DNA of 36,240 nt from an uncultured Clostridia bacterium (GCA_945988915.1 CAMFTS010000002.1:1-36240); one strand, 5' to 3'. Positions 8,629 to 17,037 are shown, numbered from the stretch's first letter. Notes: generated by a model not told the origin, from the sequence alone. Numbers and translations are program-made.

Positions 8629-9552
8629 CTATATGTCAAGTCCTGTTTTTTCGTCAATGCCGAGTAAAATGTTCATATTCTGAATTGCCGCACCTGAAGC
8701 GCCTTTGCCCAGATTGTCAAAGCGCGAGACAAGCAAAATTCTGTCATCATTACCAAAGACTGAAATTTCCATACTGTCTTTACCGCTCAATTCACAAGCT
8801 GAAATAAAGCCGTTCCCGTCTGCATTCTCAACATATTTCACAAGACCGTTTTTATAATAGTTTTTAAACACTTCTTTAATATCTTCAACATTACCGTTCA
8901 AGTCAGATTTAAACAGCGGAACTGTTACCTCCATACCCGAGTAATAGGAATCCACGACAGGACAAAACACAGGTTCGTTCTCAAGTCCGCAAAGCTTTAC
9001 CATTTCGGGTAAATGTTTATGCTTTTGAGTAAGTCCGTACTGTCTTGGTGCATCTAGCAAATTACTGCGTGAGTCCGACTCGTAATCGGCTATCATTTTT
9101 TTGCCGCCGCCCGAATAACCGGTCAATGAAAATGCCGTCAGTTTCGCATCTTTATTTATAATTCCGTTTTCCGTAAGCGGTGCCACGAGCGAAATAAAAC
9201 CGCTTGCATGACAGCCGGGATTAGCAATTCTTTTTGAGGCTTTGATTTTTTCTCTCTGACCTGTAAGCTCCGGAAAGCCGTATATCCAGCCGTCAGCAGT
9301 TCTGTGAGCCGTGGAAGTATCTATTATAGCAGTTTTTTCATTTTTTAACAAGCCTACTGCCTCTATTGCAGCTTGATCTGGCAAGCAAAAAAAAGCAATA
9401 TCGCAAGAATTTAGTGCTTCTGCACGGGCCTCTGTGTTCTTTCGCAATTCTTCCGATAAAGTTAAGATTTCAATATCATTTCTTTTTTCAAGACGCTCGT
9501 AAATACGAAGTCCTGTTGTTCCGGCACTGCCGTCAATAAAGATTTTAGTCAT
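8629..9552 (-). CDS. argC: N-acetyl-gamma-glutamyl-phosphate reductase, short (type 2) form
   Basis: NADPH-dependent reduction of N-acetylglutamyl phosphate to the semialdehyde, third step of arginine synthesis. The 307-residue length and the N-terminal IFIDGSAGTTGLRIYERL nucleotide-binding stretch match the shorter type 2 ArgC family rather than the ~345-residue type 1 form. The catalytic cysteine is C114 in ANPGCHASG. It is first in the argC-J-B-D-F operon; the promoter is 34 bases upstream of the ATG and surrounded by ARG-box-like palindromes, so arginine repression is likely. ATGGAGT lies about 10 bases before the start as a modest ribosome site. Confidence 0.95.
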   Translation of the reverse strand: MTKIFIDGSAGTTGLRIYERLEKRNDIEILTLSEELRKNTEARAEALNSCDIAFFCLPDQAAIEAVGLLKNEKTAIIDTSTAHRTADGWIYGFPELTGQREKIKASKRIANPGCHASGFISLVAPLTENGIINKDAKLTAFSLTGYSGGGKKMIADYESDSRSNLLDAPRQYGLTQKHKHLPEMVKLCGLENEPVFCPVVDSYYSGMEVTVPLFKSDLNGNVEDIKEVFKNYYKNGLVKYVENADGNGFISACELSGKDSMEISVFGNDDRILLVSRFDNLGKGASGAAIQNMNILLGIDEKTGLDI

Positions 9553-9567
9553 TATTGTATTACTCCA

Positions 9568-9583
9568 TTGTATTTTTATACAA
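9568..9583. promoter_or_regulatory. ARG-box-like operator just downstream of the argC -10 box
   Basis: TTGTATTTTTATACAA is an inverted repeat (TTGTAT/ATACAA, four-base A/T spacer) fitting the ArgR/AhrC half-site architecture. It sits between the -10 box and the argC start, where a bound repressor would block initiation. Assignment to ArgR rests on pattern and on the operon it controls. Confidence 0.6.
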
Positions 9584-9585
9584 AT

Positions 9586-9614
9586 ATTATATATAAATCT
9601 CTATATACAGTCAA
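9586..9614 (-). promoter_or_regulatory. Sigma-A promoter of the argCJBDF operon
   Basis: Minus-strand TTGACT (9609-9614), 17-base spacer, TATAAT (9586-9591). This is a strong sigma-A promoter 34 bases ahead of argC, flanked on both sides by ARG-box-like palindromes. Confidence 0.87.
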
Positions 9615-9622
9615 GAATTAAT

Positions 9623-9636
9623 TGAAAAAATATTCA
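9623..9636. promoter_or_regulatory. ARG-box-like operator upstream of the argC -35 box
   Basis: TGAAAAAATATTCA is close to the classic ARG-box core TGAATWWWWATTCA, and lies nine bases beyond the -35 box. It is the best match to the published ArgR consensus in the cluster. Confidence 0.6.
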
Positions 9637-9643
9637 TTGAATT

Positions 9644-9657
9644 TACATTTTTATACA
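9644..9657. promoter_or_regulatory. Third ARG-box-like element
   Basis: TACATTTTTATACA is nearly the same as the core of the downstream element (TGTATTTTTATACA), differing at two bases of one half-site. It is 21 bases (two helical turns) from the element at 9623, centre to centre. Tentative. Confidence 0.4.
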
Positions 9658-9665
9658 TATTATTC

Positions 9666-9682
9666 ATATACATTATGTATAT
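9666..9682. promoter_or_regulatory. Perfect 8-1-8 palindrome at the far end of the arg control region
   Basis: ATATACATTATGTATAT is a perfect inverted repeat about one further ARG-box spacing upstream. Half-site spacing differs from the other elements, so it may be an auxiliary ArgR site, another regulator's site, or a by-product of A/T-rich DNA. Confidence 0.3.
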
Positions 9683-9724
9683 TATATATGATTATATACA
9701 AATTAGCAATAAAAAACAAAAAAT

Positions 9725-9750
9725 AACGGCGCGCTTATCAGCACACCGTT
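9725..9750 (-). terminator. Terminator after spo0A
   Basis: Minus-strand AACGGTGTGC pairs with GCGCGCCGTT (10 bp, two G-U) around TGATAA and is followed by ATTTTTTGTTTTTT. It starts nine bases past the spo0A stop and separates sporulation genes from the arg operon. Confidence 0.93.
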
Positions 9751-9758
9751 AAAAATAT

Positions 9759-10532
9759 TCAGCTTATTTTCATACTCAGCTTTAATTTATCACTGATCAT
9801 CGCAATAAATTCTGAGTTTGTCGGTTTTCCTCTTGTACTTTGAATAGTATAGCCGAAATACGAATTGAGAACATCAACATCTCCTCTGTCCCATGCTACT
9901 TCAATAGCATGCCTGATTGCTCTTTCTACTCTTGACGGTGTTGTAGAAAACCTCTTTGCAACAGTCGGATAAAGAAGCTTGGTAACAGAATTCATCATTT
10001 CGCTGTCGTCAATTGATAGAATAATTGCTTCTCTTAAATACTGATAGCCTTTAATATGCGCCGGAACACCTATCTGATGCATAATATCGCTTACTATTAC
10101 CTGCAAGTCGGAATCGGATTTTGAAGAATTGCCTGTCTTAATGCTCTTTTCCTTTCCCCAGCCCGTCATTTGAATTATTCTTTCTGCCATCATTGATGTA
10201 TCAAAAGGTTTAAGGAAATAGTAGTCGGCTCCGTTTTCGAGTATTTCCTGTTCAAAACGCTGATTGCTTACGCCTGAAACTACCATTACAAGCATATCGT
10301 CAAACCTTGAGTCATTTTTGATTTTCTTTAAAACTGCAAGCGCATCAAGATTCACCATAAAAGCGTCCATTACAACAACATCAGCTTTTTCTTTTTCCAG
10401 AATATTCAAAAGCTGCGCTCCGTCTTTAGATACAAGAATAACCTCAAATCCGTATGATGTAAGAATACTATGAGCATTTTTCCCAAACTCATTTCCCTCC
10501 GATGCTAAAACTACTTTTATTTTTCTTTCCAT
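9759..10532 (-). CDS. spo0A: Sporulation master regulator Spo0A, receiver domain with altered acidic pocket
   Basis: Response regulator that, when phosphorylated, switches on sporulation. The C-terminal DNA-binding half is unmistakable: QIGVPAHIKGYQYLREAI, TPSRVERAIRHAIEVAW and KPTNSEFIAM match the Spo0A family. The N-terminal receiver keeps the phosphoacceptor D56 (VVVMDAFMV), S86 in the Thr/Ser position and K108 (YFLKPFD). The usual Asp-Asp metal pair (B. subtilis D10-D11) is replaced by S11-E12 in VVLASEGNE, and the usual Pro after DxxM is Val. I start at the ATG at 10532 (257 residues) with GGAGG seven bases upstream; an earlier in-frame ATG at 10562 directly abuts the -10 box and would lie upstream of the transcription start. 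It is preceded by spoIVB, a conserved neighbour in spore formers, but has its own promoter and a terminator on each side. Confidence 0.95.
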   Translation of the reverse strand: MERKIKVVLASEGNEFGKNAHSILTSYGFEVILVSKDGAQLLNILEKEKADVVVMDAFMVNLDALAVLKKIKNDSRFDDMLVMVVSGVSNQRFEQEILENGADYYFLKPFDTSMMAERIIQMTGWGKEKSIKTGNSSKSDSDLQVIVSDIMHQIGVPAHIKGYQYLREAIILSIDDSEMMNSVTKLLYPTVAKRFSTTPSRVERAIRHAIEVAWDRGDVDVLNSYFGYTIQSTRGKPTNSEFIAMISDKLKLSMKIS

Positions 10533-10562
10533 GGTTTTACCTCCGTTTTTTATTTCTGCCAT

Positions 10563-10591
10563 ATTTTACCATATCTGTTAAATTTTGGCAA
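10563..10591 (-). promoter_or_regulatory. Sigma-A promoter of spo0A
   Basis: Minus-strand TTGCCA (10586-10591), 17-base spacer, TAAAAT (10563-10568). It places the transcription start about 25 bases before the chosen spo0A ATG. No sigma-H-type motif is obvious in the same gap. Confidence 0.75.
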
Positions 10592-10636
10592 TAGCAAAAA
10601 TAAAAATTTTGATAAAAAATTGAATAAAAAAGAAAT

Positions 10637-10668
10637 GTGAAGAGAAATATTAAATAATTTCTCTTCAC
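10637..10668 (-). terminator. Terminator after spoIVB
   Basis: GTGAAGAGAAAT pairs with ATTTCTCTTCAC (12 bp, eight-base loop), followed on the minus strand by ATTTCTTTTTTATTC. It starts seven bases past the spoIVB stop and separates it from the spo0A promoter. Confidence 0.85.
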
Positions 10669-10674
10669 ACCCTT

Positions 10675-11928
10675 TTAGGAAGCTTTATCAGTTTTTACTT
10701 CTTCTGTTTTTTTTGACACTGAGAGCATATTTTCGGCAAAAATAGCATAGCCTTGCAACGGATTATTCAAAAACACGTGTGTTATTGCTCCGACTAACAT
10801 TCCGTTTTGAATTATCGGACTTCCGCTCATTCCCTGTACTATTCCGCCCGTCTTTTCAATCAGATCCGGATCGGTTATCTCAATTACCATATTCTTTTCT
10901 TCATCATCATTACCCTTGACTATCTTTGTAATGCGAGCGTCATAATATTTGGGTCCTTCGCTGTCAACAGTTGATATTATCTGCACTTTACCGAGAGTAA
11001 CCTCGTGCCTTGCCGCGACAGGTATTTCCTGTTTTTTCGGTACTTCGTAAAGCGTTCCGTACAAACCCTTACTGCAGTTTATTTTTAAAATGCCGATATT
11101 ATTCAAACCGAAAACACCGCAGAGCTCACCTGCTGATTTTTCCGTACTTCTGTAGCAACCGTTAATAACTGCCTCAACCGCTTTACCCGAAAGCATTGGC
11201 ATAACTTCCCCTGTGTCAACGTCGCATACTGCATGGCCTAACGAACCGAAAACTTTGGTGTTCTTTTCATAATAGGTTATTGTACCTACACCGGCTGCGC
11301 TGTCTCTAGCCCATAGTCCTGCTTTGTTTTTGCCGTCACCGACAGATTTCTGTAAGGTAAGTTCAGTTTCGTACGGCTTCCCGTCTTTTGAAGCTTTTAC
11401 CTTAATTTTTTTATCCTCGGTATTCTGAAAAAAATCCGTCAGCTGAGATACTGTATTAATCTTAACACCGTTTAGCTCTTTTATGATGTCACCTGTTTCA
11501 AGTCCTGCTTCCTTACCCGGATTCTTGTTTCCCTGCGCGGTTAATACATCATCCATACCAACAATAAGCACACCGTCAGTGTAAAGCTTGATACCGAAGA
11601 TATCACCGCCCGGGACAACATACTGTCTTTTTGAAACAGTTACATAAGAAGATTTCACCGGAATCGTTTCAAATAGCGAAACATTCACAGTATAATGCTC
11701 TTCCTGATTCTTTTCATCTAATGATATTGCACTGTTTGTCAGCACTTGCTTTGATGATCCGTCATCTTTCAAAACATTAATACTGTAAACGCTGTTGAGC
11801 GAGTATTCTTCAGAATTTATAAGATAAATTTCATCAGGAATATCTCTCTGCCCTACATAAACGAATCCGAAAATAACAGAGGTTATCATAAGCCCAATAA
11901 AGCTTATCACTTTAAAAAATGTTTTCAT
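10675..11928 (-). CDS. spoIVB: Stage IV sporulation protease SpoIVB (S55 family)
   Basis: In B. subtilis this serine protease is secreted from the forespore and cleaves SpoIVFA, which triggers pro-sigma-K processing in the mother cell. The 417-residue protein has an N-terminal membrane/signal segment (about 6-25), a PDZ domain (about 105-190, with AGLETGDIIKELNG) and the S55 peptidase domain. The catalytic residues line up: H232 in GSLGHAV, D353 in ITDPDL and S368 in GIVQGMSGSP; the D-to-S distance of 15 equals that of the B. subtilis enzyme (D363/S378). ATG start with CGGAGG upstream. A 6-bp hairpin (11941-11956) lies two bases before that ribosome site. Adjacent to spo0A, as in most spore formers. 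I could not identify a convincing sigma-F/G promoter in the short upstream gap. Confidence 0.95.
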   Translation of the reverse strand: MKTFFKVISFIGLMITSVIFGFVYVGQRDIPDEIYLINSEEYSLNSVYSINVLKDDGSSKQVLTNSAISLDEKNQEEHYTVNVSLFETIPVKSSYVTVSKRQYVVPGGDIFGIKLYTDGVLIVGMDDVLTAQGNKNPGKEAGLETGDIIKELNGVKINTVSQLTDFFQNTEDKKIKVKASKDGKPYETELTLQKSVGDGKNKAGLWARDSAAGVGTITYYEKNTKVFGSLGHAVCDVDTGEVMPMLSGKAVEAVINGCYRSTEKSAGELCGVFGLNNIGILKINCSKGLYGTLYEVPKKQEIPVAARHEVTLGKVQIISTVDSEGPKYYDARITKIVKGNDDEEKNMVIEITDPDLIEKTGGIVQGMSGSPIIQNGMLVGAITHVFLNNPLQGYAIFAENMLSVSKKTEEVKTDKAS

Positions 11929-12000
11929 TTTTTCCTCCGTTGCAGTTTTTACTGCAATAATAATTTATGATTATTTTTCATTTTTATAAGAGGAAAAAAT

Positions 12001-12037
12001 AAGACTTTTCGGTTTATTATAACAACCGAAAAGTCTT
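12001..12037 (-). terminator. Terminator after aroK
   Basis: AAGACTTTTCGGTT pairs perfectly with AACCGAAAAGTCTT (14 bp, nine-base loop), followed on the minus strand by ATTTTTTCC. It ends the pfkA-aroK transcript before spoIVB. Confidence 0.92.
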
Positions 12038-12048
12038 AAAAATCTTTT

Positions 12049-12546
12049 TTAATTTTTTAAAATTTCAACAAGCCTTTCAACCGAGGTTTCCACGCTTTCG
12101 TTTTCAACCGTCAAAACAAAGTCTGCATATTCTTTATACAACGGTAAGCGCTGATTAAAAATGTCATCTACACTTTCATCTTTACCTGCCGCAATTCCCC
12201 GCGTTTTAATATTGCTCAATCTTTTCTTTAAAGTTTCAGGCGCAACATCAATAAAAATGATAATTCCGTCGTTTTTCAGATGAGTCATAGCCTCTTTGCG
12301 AAAAACAGCACTTCCGCCTGTTGAAATTACACTGTTTTTGCAGTCAACCGAAAGAATAGCATCTCTTTCAATATCCAAGAAGCTTTCAAGCCCGTCCTTA
12401 TCAATTATGTTTTGCAAAAGTCTGTTTTCACGCTGTTGAATAATCAAATCCGTATCAACAAAGCTCATACCGAGTGTTTTAGCAAGAATAACACCTATTG
12501 TACTTTTACCGCAGCCGGGCATACCTATTAAAACAATGTTTTTCAT
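12049..12546 (-). CDS. aroK: Shikimate kinase
   Basis: ATP-dependent phosphorylation of shikimate, fifth step of the chorismate pathway. The 165-residue length is typical. Motifs are Walker A GMPGCGKST at 8-16, shikimate-binding D31-T-D33, R61 in the FLDIERD stretch, the STGGSA loop at 75-80, and a lid region with TRG. The ATG overlaps the pfkA stop by one base (TGATG), so translation is probably coupled. Pairing with phosphofructokinase rather than other aro genes is unusual but biochemically unremarkable. Confidence 0.94.
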   Translation of the reverse strand: MKNIVLIGMPGCGKSTIGVILAKTLGMSFVDTDLIIQQRENRLLQNIIDKDGLESFLDIERDAILSVDCKNSVISTGGSAVFRKEAMTHLKNDGIIIFIDVAPETLKKRLSNIKTRGIAAGKDESVDDIFNQRLPLYKEYADFVLTVENESVETSVERLVEILKN

Positions 12547-13508
12547 CAGATTGAAATTTCGTGTGCTAATTTATAGAGGTTAAGGTCAATTTTCTTTGTC
12601 ATATTGAGTGCTTCAAAGATATCGTAATCAACAATATCTTCTTTCTTTGTAGCAACAACACGGTTACCGATACCCTTATCAAGAAGCTCAACTGCTTTGC
12701 AACCCATAAGGCTTCCCGTAACTCTGTCGCGAACAGTCGGAGAACCGCCGCGCTGAACATGACCGAGAATTGTCGCACGGCTTTCAATGCCTGTAATATC
12801 TTGAATTCTCTGAGCCATTTCGCTTACGCCGCCGATGCCTTCAGCAACAATAATGATGAAATGTCTTTTTCCTGTCTTCTGAGTTCTCTTCATTCTTTCA
12901 ATAACATCACGCTCAAAATCGAACTCAACTTCAGGAATGAGTATAGTTGTAGCACCGCAAGCGATACCCGCATTAAGTGCGATATAACCTGCGCGTCTGC
13001 CCATAACTTCAACAACTGAGCAACGGTCATGAGATTCTGTTGTGTCGCGAAGGCGGTCAACCATCTGCATAACGGTATTCATTGATGTATCATAACCTAT
13101 TGTATAGTCACAGCAAGCGATATCATTATCAATAGTTCCCGGAACGCCTACACAGGGAATACCTCTTAAAGATAAATCTCTTGCGCCTCTGAATGAACCG
13201 TCGCCGCCGATAACAACAACGCCGTCAAGTCCGACATTTTTACAAACATCAATAGCTTTCTGCATACCCTCTTCAGTTTTAAACTCAGGACTTCTTGCAG
13301 AATAAAGAATTGTACCGCCGCGGTTAATTATATTTGAAACAGAGCGAAGATTCATCTCATACATATCACCGTACATAAGACCGTTGTATCCGCGTCTGAT
13401 ACCCATAACGCGCATACCCTTTTCACAGCCGGAACGAACAACTGCTCTTATGGCAGCATTCATACCCGGTGCATCTCCACCGCTTGTTAAAACACCGATT
13501 GTTTTCAT
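12546..13508 (-). CDS. pfkA: ATP-dependent 6-phosphofructokinase
   Basis: Phosphorylates fructose 6-phosphate to the 1,6-bisphosphate, the committed step of glycolysis. The 320-residue protein opens with MKTIGVLTSGGDAPGMNAAI, has GGDGS at 101-105 and the catalytic PGTIDND with D127. Gly104 in GGDGS and Gly124 before TIDND are the residues seen in ATP-using rather than pyrophosphate-using enzymes (family knowledge). ATG start with AGGTGAT upstream. It lies downstream of dnaE, an arrangement common in clostridia, but has its own promoter. Confidence 0.96.
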   Translation of the reverse strand: MKTIGVLTSGGDAPGMNAAIRAVVRSGCEKGMRVMGIRRGYNGLMYGDMYEMNLRSVSNIINRGGTILYSARSPEFKTEEGMQKAIDVCKNVGLDGVVVIGGDGSFRGARDLSLRGIPCVGVPGTIDNDIACCDYTIGYDTSMNTVMQMVDRLRDTTESHDRCSVVEVMGRRAGYIALNAGIACGATTILIPEVEFDFERDVIERMKRTQKTGKRHFIIIVAEGIGGVSEMAQRIQDITGIESRATILGHVQRGGSPTVRDRVTGSLMGCKAVELLDKGIGNRVVATKKEDIVDYDIFEALNMTKKIDLNLYKLAHEISI

Positions 13509-13551
13509 TTTATCACCTCAAGATTTTCTGTGCATAAAAAATTCCACATAT

Positions 13552-13579
13552 ATAATACACTAAAAGTAAAAATAGTCAA
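13552..13579 (-). promoter_or_regulatory. Sigma-A promoter of pfkA-aroK
   Basis: Minus-strand TTGACT (13574-13579), 16-base spacer, TATTAT (13552-13557). It lies in the roughly 100-base gap after dnaE. No clear terminator for the dnaE transcript is visible in the same gap, so read-through into pfkA is possible. Confidence 0.75.
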
Positions 13580-13609
13580 GTAAAAAAGTGTTTTTCGTGA
13601 ATATTCCGG

Positions 13610-16600
13610 TTACTGAAGAACTGCGTTTTCGTTACCTAACAAGCTCTTTAACAGTTCAACAGTCTTGCTTTGGGAATTTATTTTATAATTTGTATCCCTG
13701 TATTTTTTTGTATCCGAAAAGAAAAAGTAAACCGGAATATCACCGTTTTCATTTTTAAGAAGCTGAATACATTTATATATATTGCCGTCAGTATCATCGG
13801 CAAATCTCAAGAACATTCCACGCTTTTTAGCTTTCTTTTCAATGCTCGGACAAGGAGCAAAAGTATCTGCTACAATTTTTGCGTCTTCATCGTCGCGCAG
13901 GGAAAGTCTTCCGCTGAGGAGAACGACATTGCCTGCTTCTAACAGCGTTTTGGAATTTTCGTAATTTTTAGGAAAAACGATTACTTCCATACCGCCCGTA
14001 ACATCTTCAATGTTAAGGAACGCCATAGTTGTATCATTTTTAGTAATTTTCCTCTTTACGGAAGTTATTATTCCAAGTATCTTTACAGCTGTGGAATCTT
14101 TATAAACGCTTGATTCATCGTTTTCAGCTTCGAGCAAATCAATTATTCTTGTAGCCTTAATTCTGTTTGAAATGTCTGCATACTGAGCCATAGGATGCCC
14201 TGAAATATAAAGTCCGGTTGTTTCTTTTTCAAGATTTAAAAGTTCTGAAACGGGAAATTCATCAACATGCTGAATTTCAGGCTCGGTTGTATCGACAATT
14301 CCGCCCAAATCAAAAAGACCTATTTGACCGTCAATGTTTCTTCGCTTATTCATTTCAAGCGAAGCCGCAACCGAATTCAGATTTATCAGCATTTCCCTCC
14401 TGTTTAATTCAAACGAATCAAGGGCTCCGCATTTTATCAGACTCTCAACTGCGCGTTTGTTAAAATCCTTAGAATATACTCTCTTGCAAAAGTCGTAAAA
14501 TGAAGTATATTTACCGTTAAGGCAACGCTCTTTATAAATTGTTTCGATAAAATTATTTCCGAGATTTTTAACTGCAAGCAAGCCGAATCTTATTTTGCCG
14601 CAGTCAGTTGTGAACATTGCTTTTGAGTGATTGATATCAGGCTTCAGAACTTCGATTCCCATTGAATTGCACTCTGAAATATAAAGCGAAACCTTATTTG
14701 TATCATCAATAACGCTTGTAAGAAGCGCCGCCATAAATTCTGCCGGATAATGACATTTCAGATAAGCAGTCTGATAAGCCACAACAGCATACGCCGCCGA
14801 ATGTGACTTGTTAAATGCATACGAAGCAAAAGAAGTCATATCGTCAAAAATACTGTTTGCAGTGCTTTCATCAATGTTATTCTGTTTACAGCCCTGAATA
14901 AAAGTAGTCCGTTCCTGCTCCATAACATCGTGTTTTTTCTTTGACATGGCACGGCGGACAATGTCAGCTCTGCCGAACGAATAGCCTGCAAGTGAACGGA
15001 ATATTTCCATTACCTGTTCCTGATAGACCATACAGCCGTTAGTGACATCAAGAATAGGCTTCAGCTTCTCTGTTTTGTATTTTACAAAATCAGGATTGTG
15101 CCTGTTTGCGATATAAGTATCGATTGAGTCCATAGGACCGGGCCGGTAAAGAGAAATAACAGCTATTATATCCTCTAAGCTTTCCGGTTTTAAGCGGATA
15201 AGCACCCGACGAATTCCCGCCGATTCGCATTGAAATACGCCGTAAGTCTGACCGTTTTTGAAAAGCTCATAAGTTTTTTCATCGTCAAGAGGTACCTTGT
15301 TGATATCAAATGACGGATTTTTTTCTTTTACGGCTTTTACGCAGTCGTCTATTACGGTAAGAGTACGAAGTCCGAGGAAATCCATTTTCAGAAGTCCGAG
15401 TTCTTCGATTGTTGTCATTGTAAACTGTGTGACCACCGATTCGTCATTCCTTGCAAGAGGAACATACTCGTAAACAGGCTTGTCGGTAATAACTACGCCC
15501 GCCGCGTGTTTTGAAGCGTGACGAGGCATACCTTCGACAGCTTTTGCAAGGTCAATAAGCTCTTTGATTTTTTCATCATTATCATAAAGCTGTTTTAAGT
15601 CTGCATTCTTTTTTAAAGCTTTATCTATTGTAATGTCAAGTTCACGGGGTATCTGTTTTGATACGGCGTCAACGGTATTGTACGGTAAGCCGAGAACTCT
15701 TCCGACATCACGGATTGCCGCGCGTGCCGCCATAGTTCCGAATGTAACAATTTGCGCTACATGGTCGGCTCCGTATTTCTTTATAACATAATCAATTACT
15801 TCTTCCCGTCTGACATAGCAAAAATCGACATCAATATCAGGCATACTGACTCTTTCGGGATTCAAAAACCGTTCAAAGAGAAGATTATACTTCATAGGGT
15901 CAATGCCCGTAATTCCCATACAATATGCGGCAATACTTCCTGCTCCCGAGCCTCTTCCCGGTCCTACGGGAATCCCATTACTCTTTGCATAGTTTATAAA
16001 GTCAGCTACTATCAGGAAATAATCCACATAGCCCATATTTTTGATAACTGACAATTCATAGTTTAATCTGTCTTTGTATTCCTGATTACAGTCGTTACCG
16101 TAATTTCTGTATAGTCCCTCAAAGCATTTTTCTTTAAAATACTCAAAATGATCCTGCCCGTTCGGAACTTCAAAATGCGGAAGCTTTGTTTTGTGAAACT
16201 CAAACTCCAAATTACACATATCTGCAATTTTCGCAGTATTCTCAACAGCTTCCGGATAATCCGCAAACAGTTCGAGCATTTCTCTTTCATTTTTTAAATA
16301 AAAATCGTCCGTGCCGAATTCCATACCCGTTTCTTCGTCGATAGTATGGTTAGTCTGTATGCAAACAAGCACCTTCTGAGTTTTTGCATCTTCCTTATTA
16401 ACATAGTGAACATCATTTGTTGCAACAAGAGGAATTCCTGTTTCTTTTGAGAGCCGTGCAAATTTGGGCAATATTTCAAGCTGTTCTTTAATGTGATGAT
16501 TTTGCATTTCGATATAATAATTACCTTGTCCGAAAACAGAATTATACCAAAGTGCAGTCTGCTTTGCTCCTTCATAATCATTCTGAAGAAGCTTTCTCGG

Positions 16601-17026
16601 TATTTCACCCGCAAGACAGGCTGAAAGTGCAATAAGCCCCTCGTGATATTTTTCCAGAAGCTCTTTATCAACTCTCGGTTTTGAATAAAAACCTGAAACC
16701 CAGGATTCGGAAACCATTTTAATAAGGTTTTTGTATCCTGTTTCATTTTTGCAAAGCAGAATTAAATGATGCCTTTCATTGTCAACGGCATGTACCTTTT
16801 CATGTCTGCTTCTTACGGCAACATAAACTTCACAGCCGATAATCGGCTTAATTCCGTTTTTCTTTGCCTCTTTGTAAAAATCAATAACACCGAACATATT
16901 TCCGTGATCGGTTATAGCTACTGCCGTTTGTCCGTTTTTTTTCACAGCATCAAACAACTGCCCGAAGCGACATGCGCCGTCGAGCAGACTGTATTGAGTA
17001 TGCAGATGTAAATGAACAAATGGCAT
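13610..17026 (-). CDS. dnaE: DNA polymerase III alpha subunit, DnaE type
   Basis: Replicative polymerase of the C family; in Firmicutes DnaE normally works beside PolC, for example extending primers. The 1138-residue protein starts with the PHP domain (HLHLHTQYS at 5-13, ITDHGNMFGV at 39-47) and continues with VGPGRGSGAGS at 354-364. The palm acids are D397 and D399 or D401 in PDIDVDF (396-402) and D549 in KMDFLGL. The helix-hairpin-helix and beta-binding region follows, then an OB-fold near residue 1000 (VKILGIITSVKRKITK). There is no inserted exonuclease domain, which excludes PolC. ATG start with AGAGGAAA upstream, 11 bases after lysA: fourth gene of lon-engB-lysA-dnaE. Confidence 0.96.
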   Translation of the reverse strand: MPFVHLHLHTQYSLLDGACRFGQLFDAVKKNGQTAVAITDHGNMFGVIDFYKEAKKNGIKPIIGCEVYVAVRSRHEKVHAVDNERHHLILLCKNETGYKNLIKMVSESWVSGFYSKPRVDKELLEKYHEGLIALSACLAGEIPRKLLQNDYEGAKQTALWYNSVFGQGNYYIEMQNHHIKEQLEILPKFARLSKETGIPLVATNDVHYVNKEDAKTQKVLVCIQTNHTIDEETGMEFGTDDFYLKNEREMLELFADYPEAVENTAKIADMCNLEFEFHKTKLPHFEVPNGQDHFEYFKEKCFEGLYRNYGNDCNQEYKDRLNYELSVIKNMGYVDYFLIVADFINYAKSNGIPVGPGRGSGAGSIAAYCMGITGIDPMKYNLLFERFLNPERVSMPDIDVDFCYVRREEVIDYVIKKYGADHVAQIVTFGTMAARAAIRDVGRVLGLPYNTVDAVSKQIPRELDITIDKALKKNADLKQLYDNDEKIKELIDLAKAVEGMPRHASKHAAGVVITDKPVYEYVPLARNDESVVTQFTMTTIEELGLLKMDFLGLRTLTVIDDCVKAVKEKNPSFDINKVPLDDEKTYELFKNGQTYGVFQCESAGIRRVLIRLKPESLEDIIAVISLYRPGPMDSIDTYIANRHNPDFVKYKTEKLKPILDVTNGCMVYQEQVMEIFRSLAGYSFGRADIVRRAMSKKKHDVMEQERTTFIQGCKQNNIDESTANSIFDDMTSFASYAFNKSHSAAYAVVAYQTAYLKCHYPAEFMAALLTSVIDDTNKVSLYISECNSMGIEVLKPDINHSKAMFTTDCGKIRFGLLAVKNLGNNFIETIYKERCLNGKYTSFYDFCKRVYSKDFNKRAVESLIKCGALDSFELNRREMLINLNSVAASLEMNKRRNIDGQIGLFDLGGIVDTTEPEIQHVDEFPVSELLNLEKETTGLYISGHPMAQYADISNRIKATRIIDLLEAENDESSVYKDSTAVKILGIITSVKRKITKNDTTMAFLNIEDVTGGMEVIVFPKNYENSKTLLEAGNVVLLSGRLSLRDDEDAKIVADTFAPCPSIEKKAKKRGMFLRFADDTDGNIYKCIQLLKNENGDIPVYFFFSDTKKYRDTNYKINSQSKTVELLKSLLGNENAVLQ

Positions 17027-17037
17027 ATTATTTCCTC

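Noticed and set aside
10533-10562. Earlier ATG start for spo0A at 10562
   Set aside because: It directly follows the -10 box and would precede the transcription start; the ATG at 10532 has GGAGG seven bases upstream and matches the family N-terminus.
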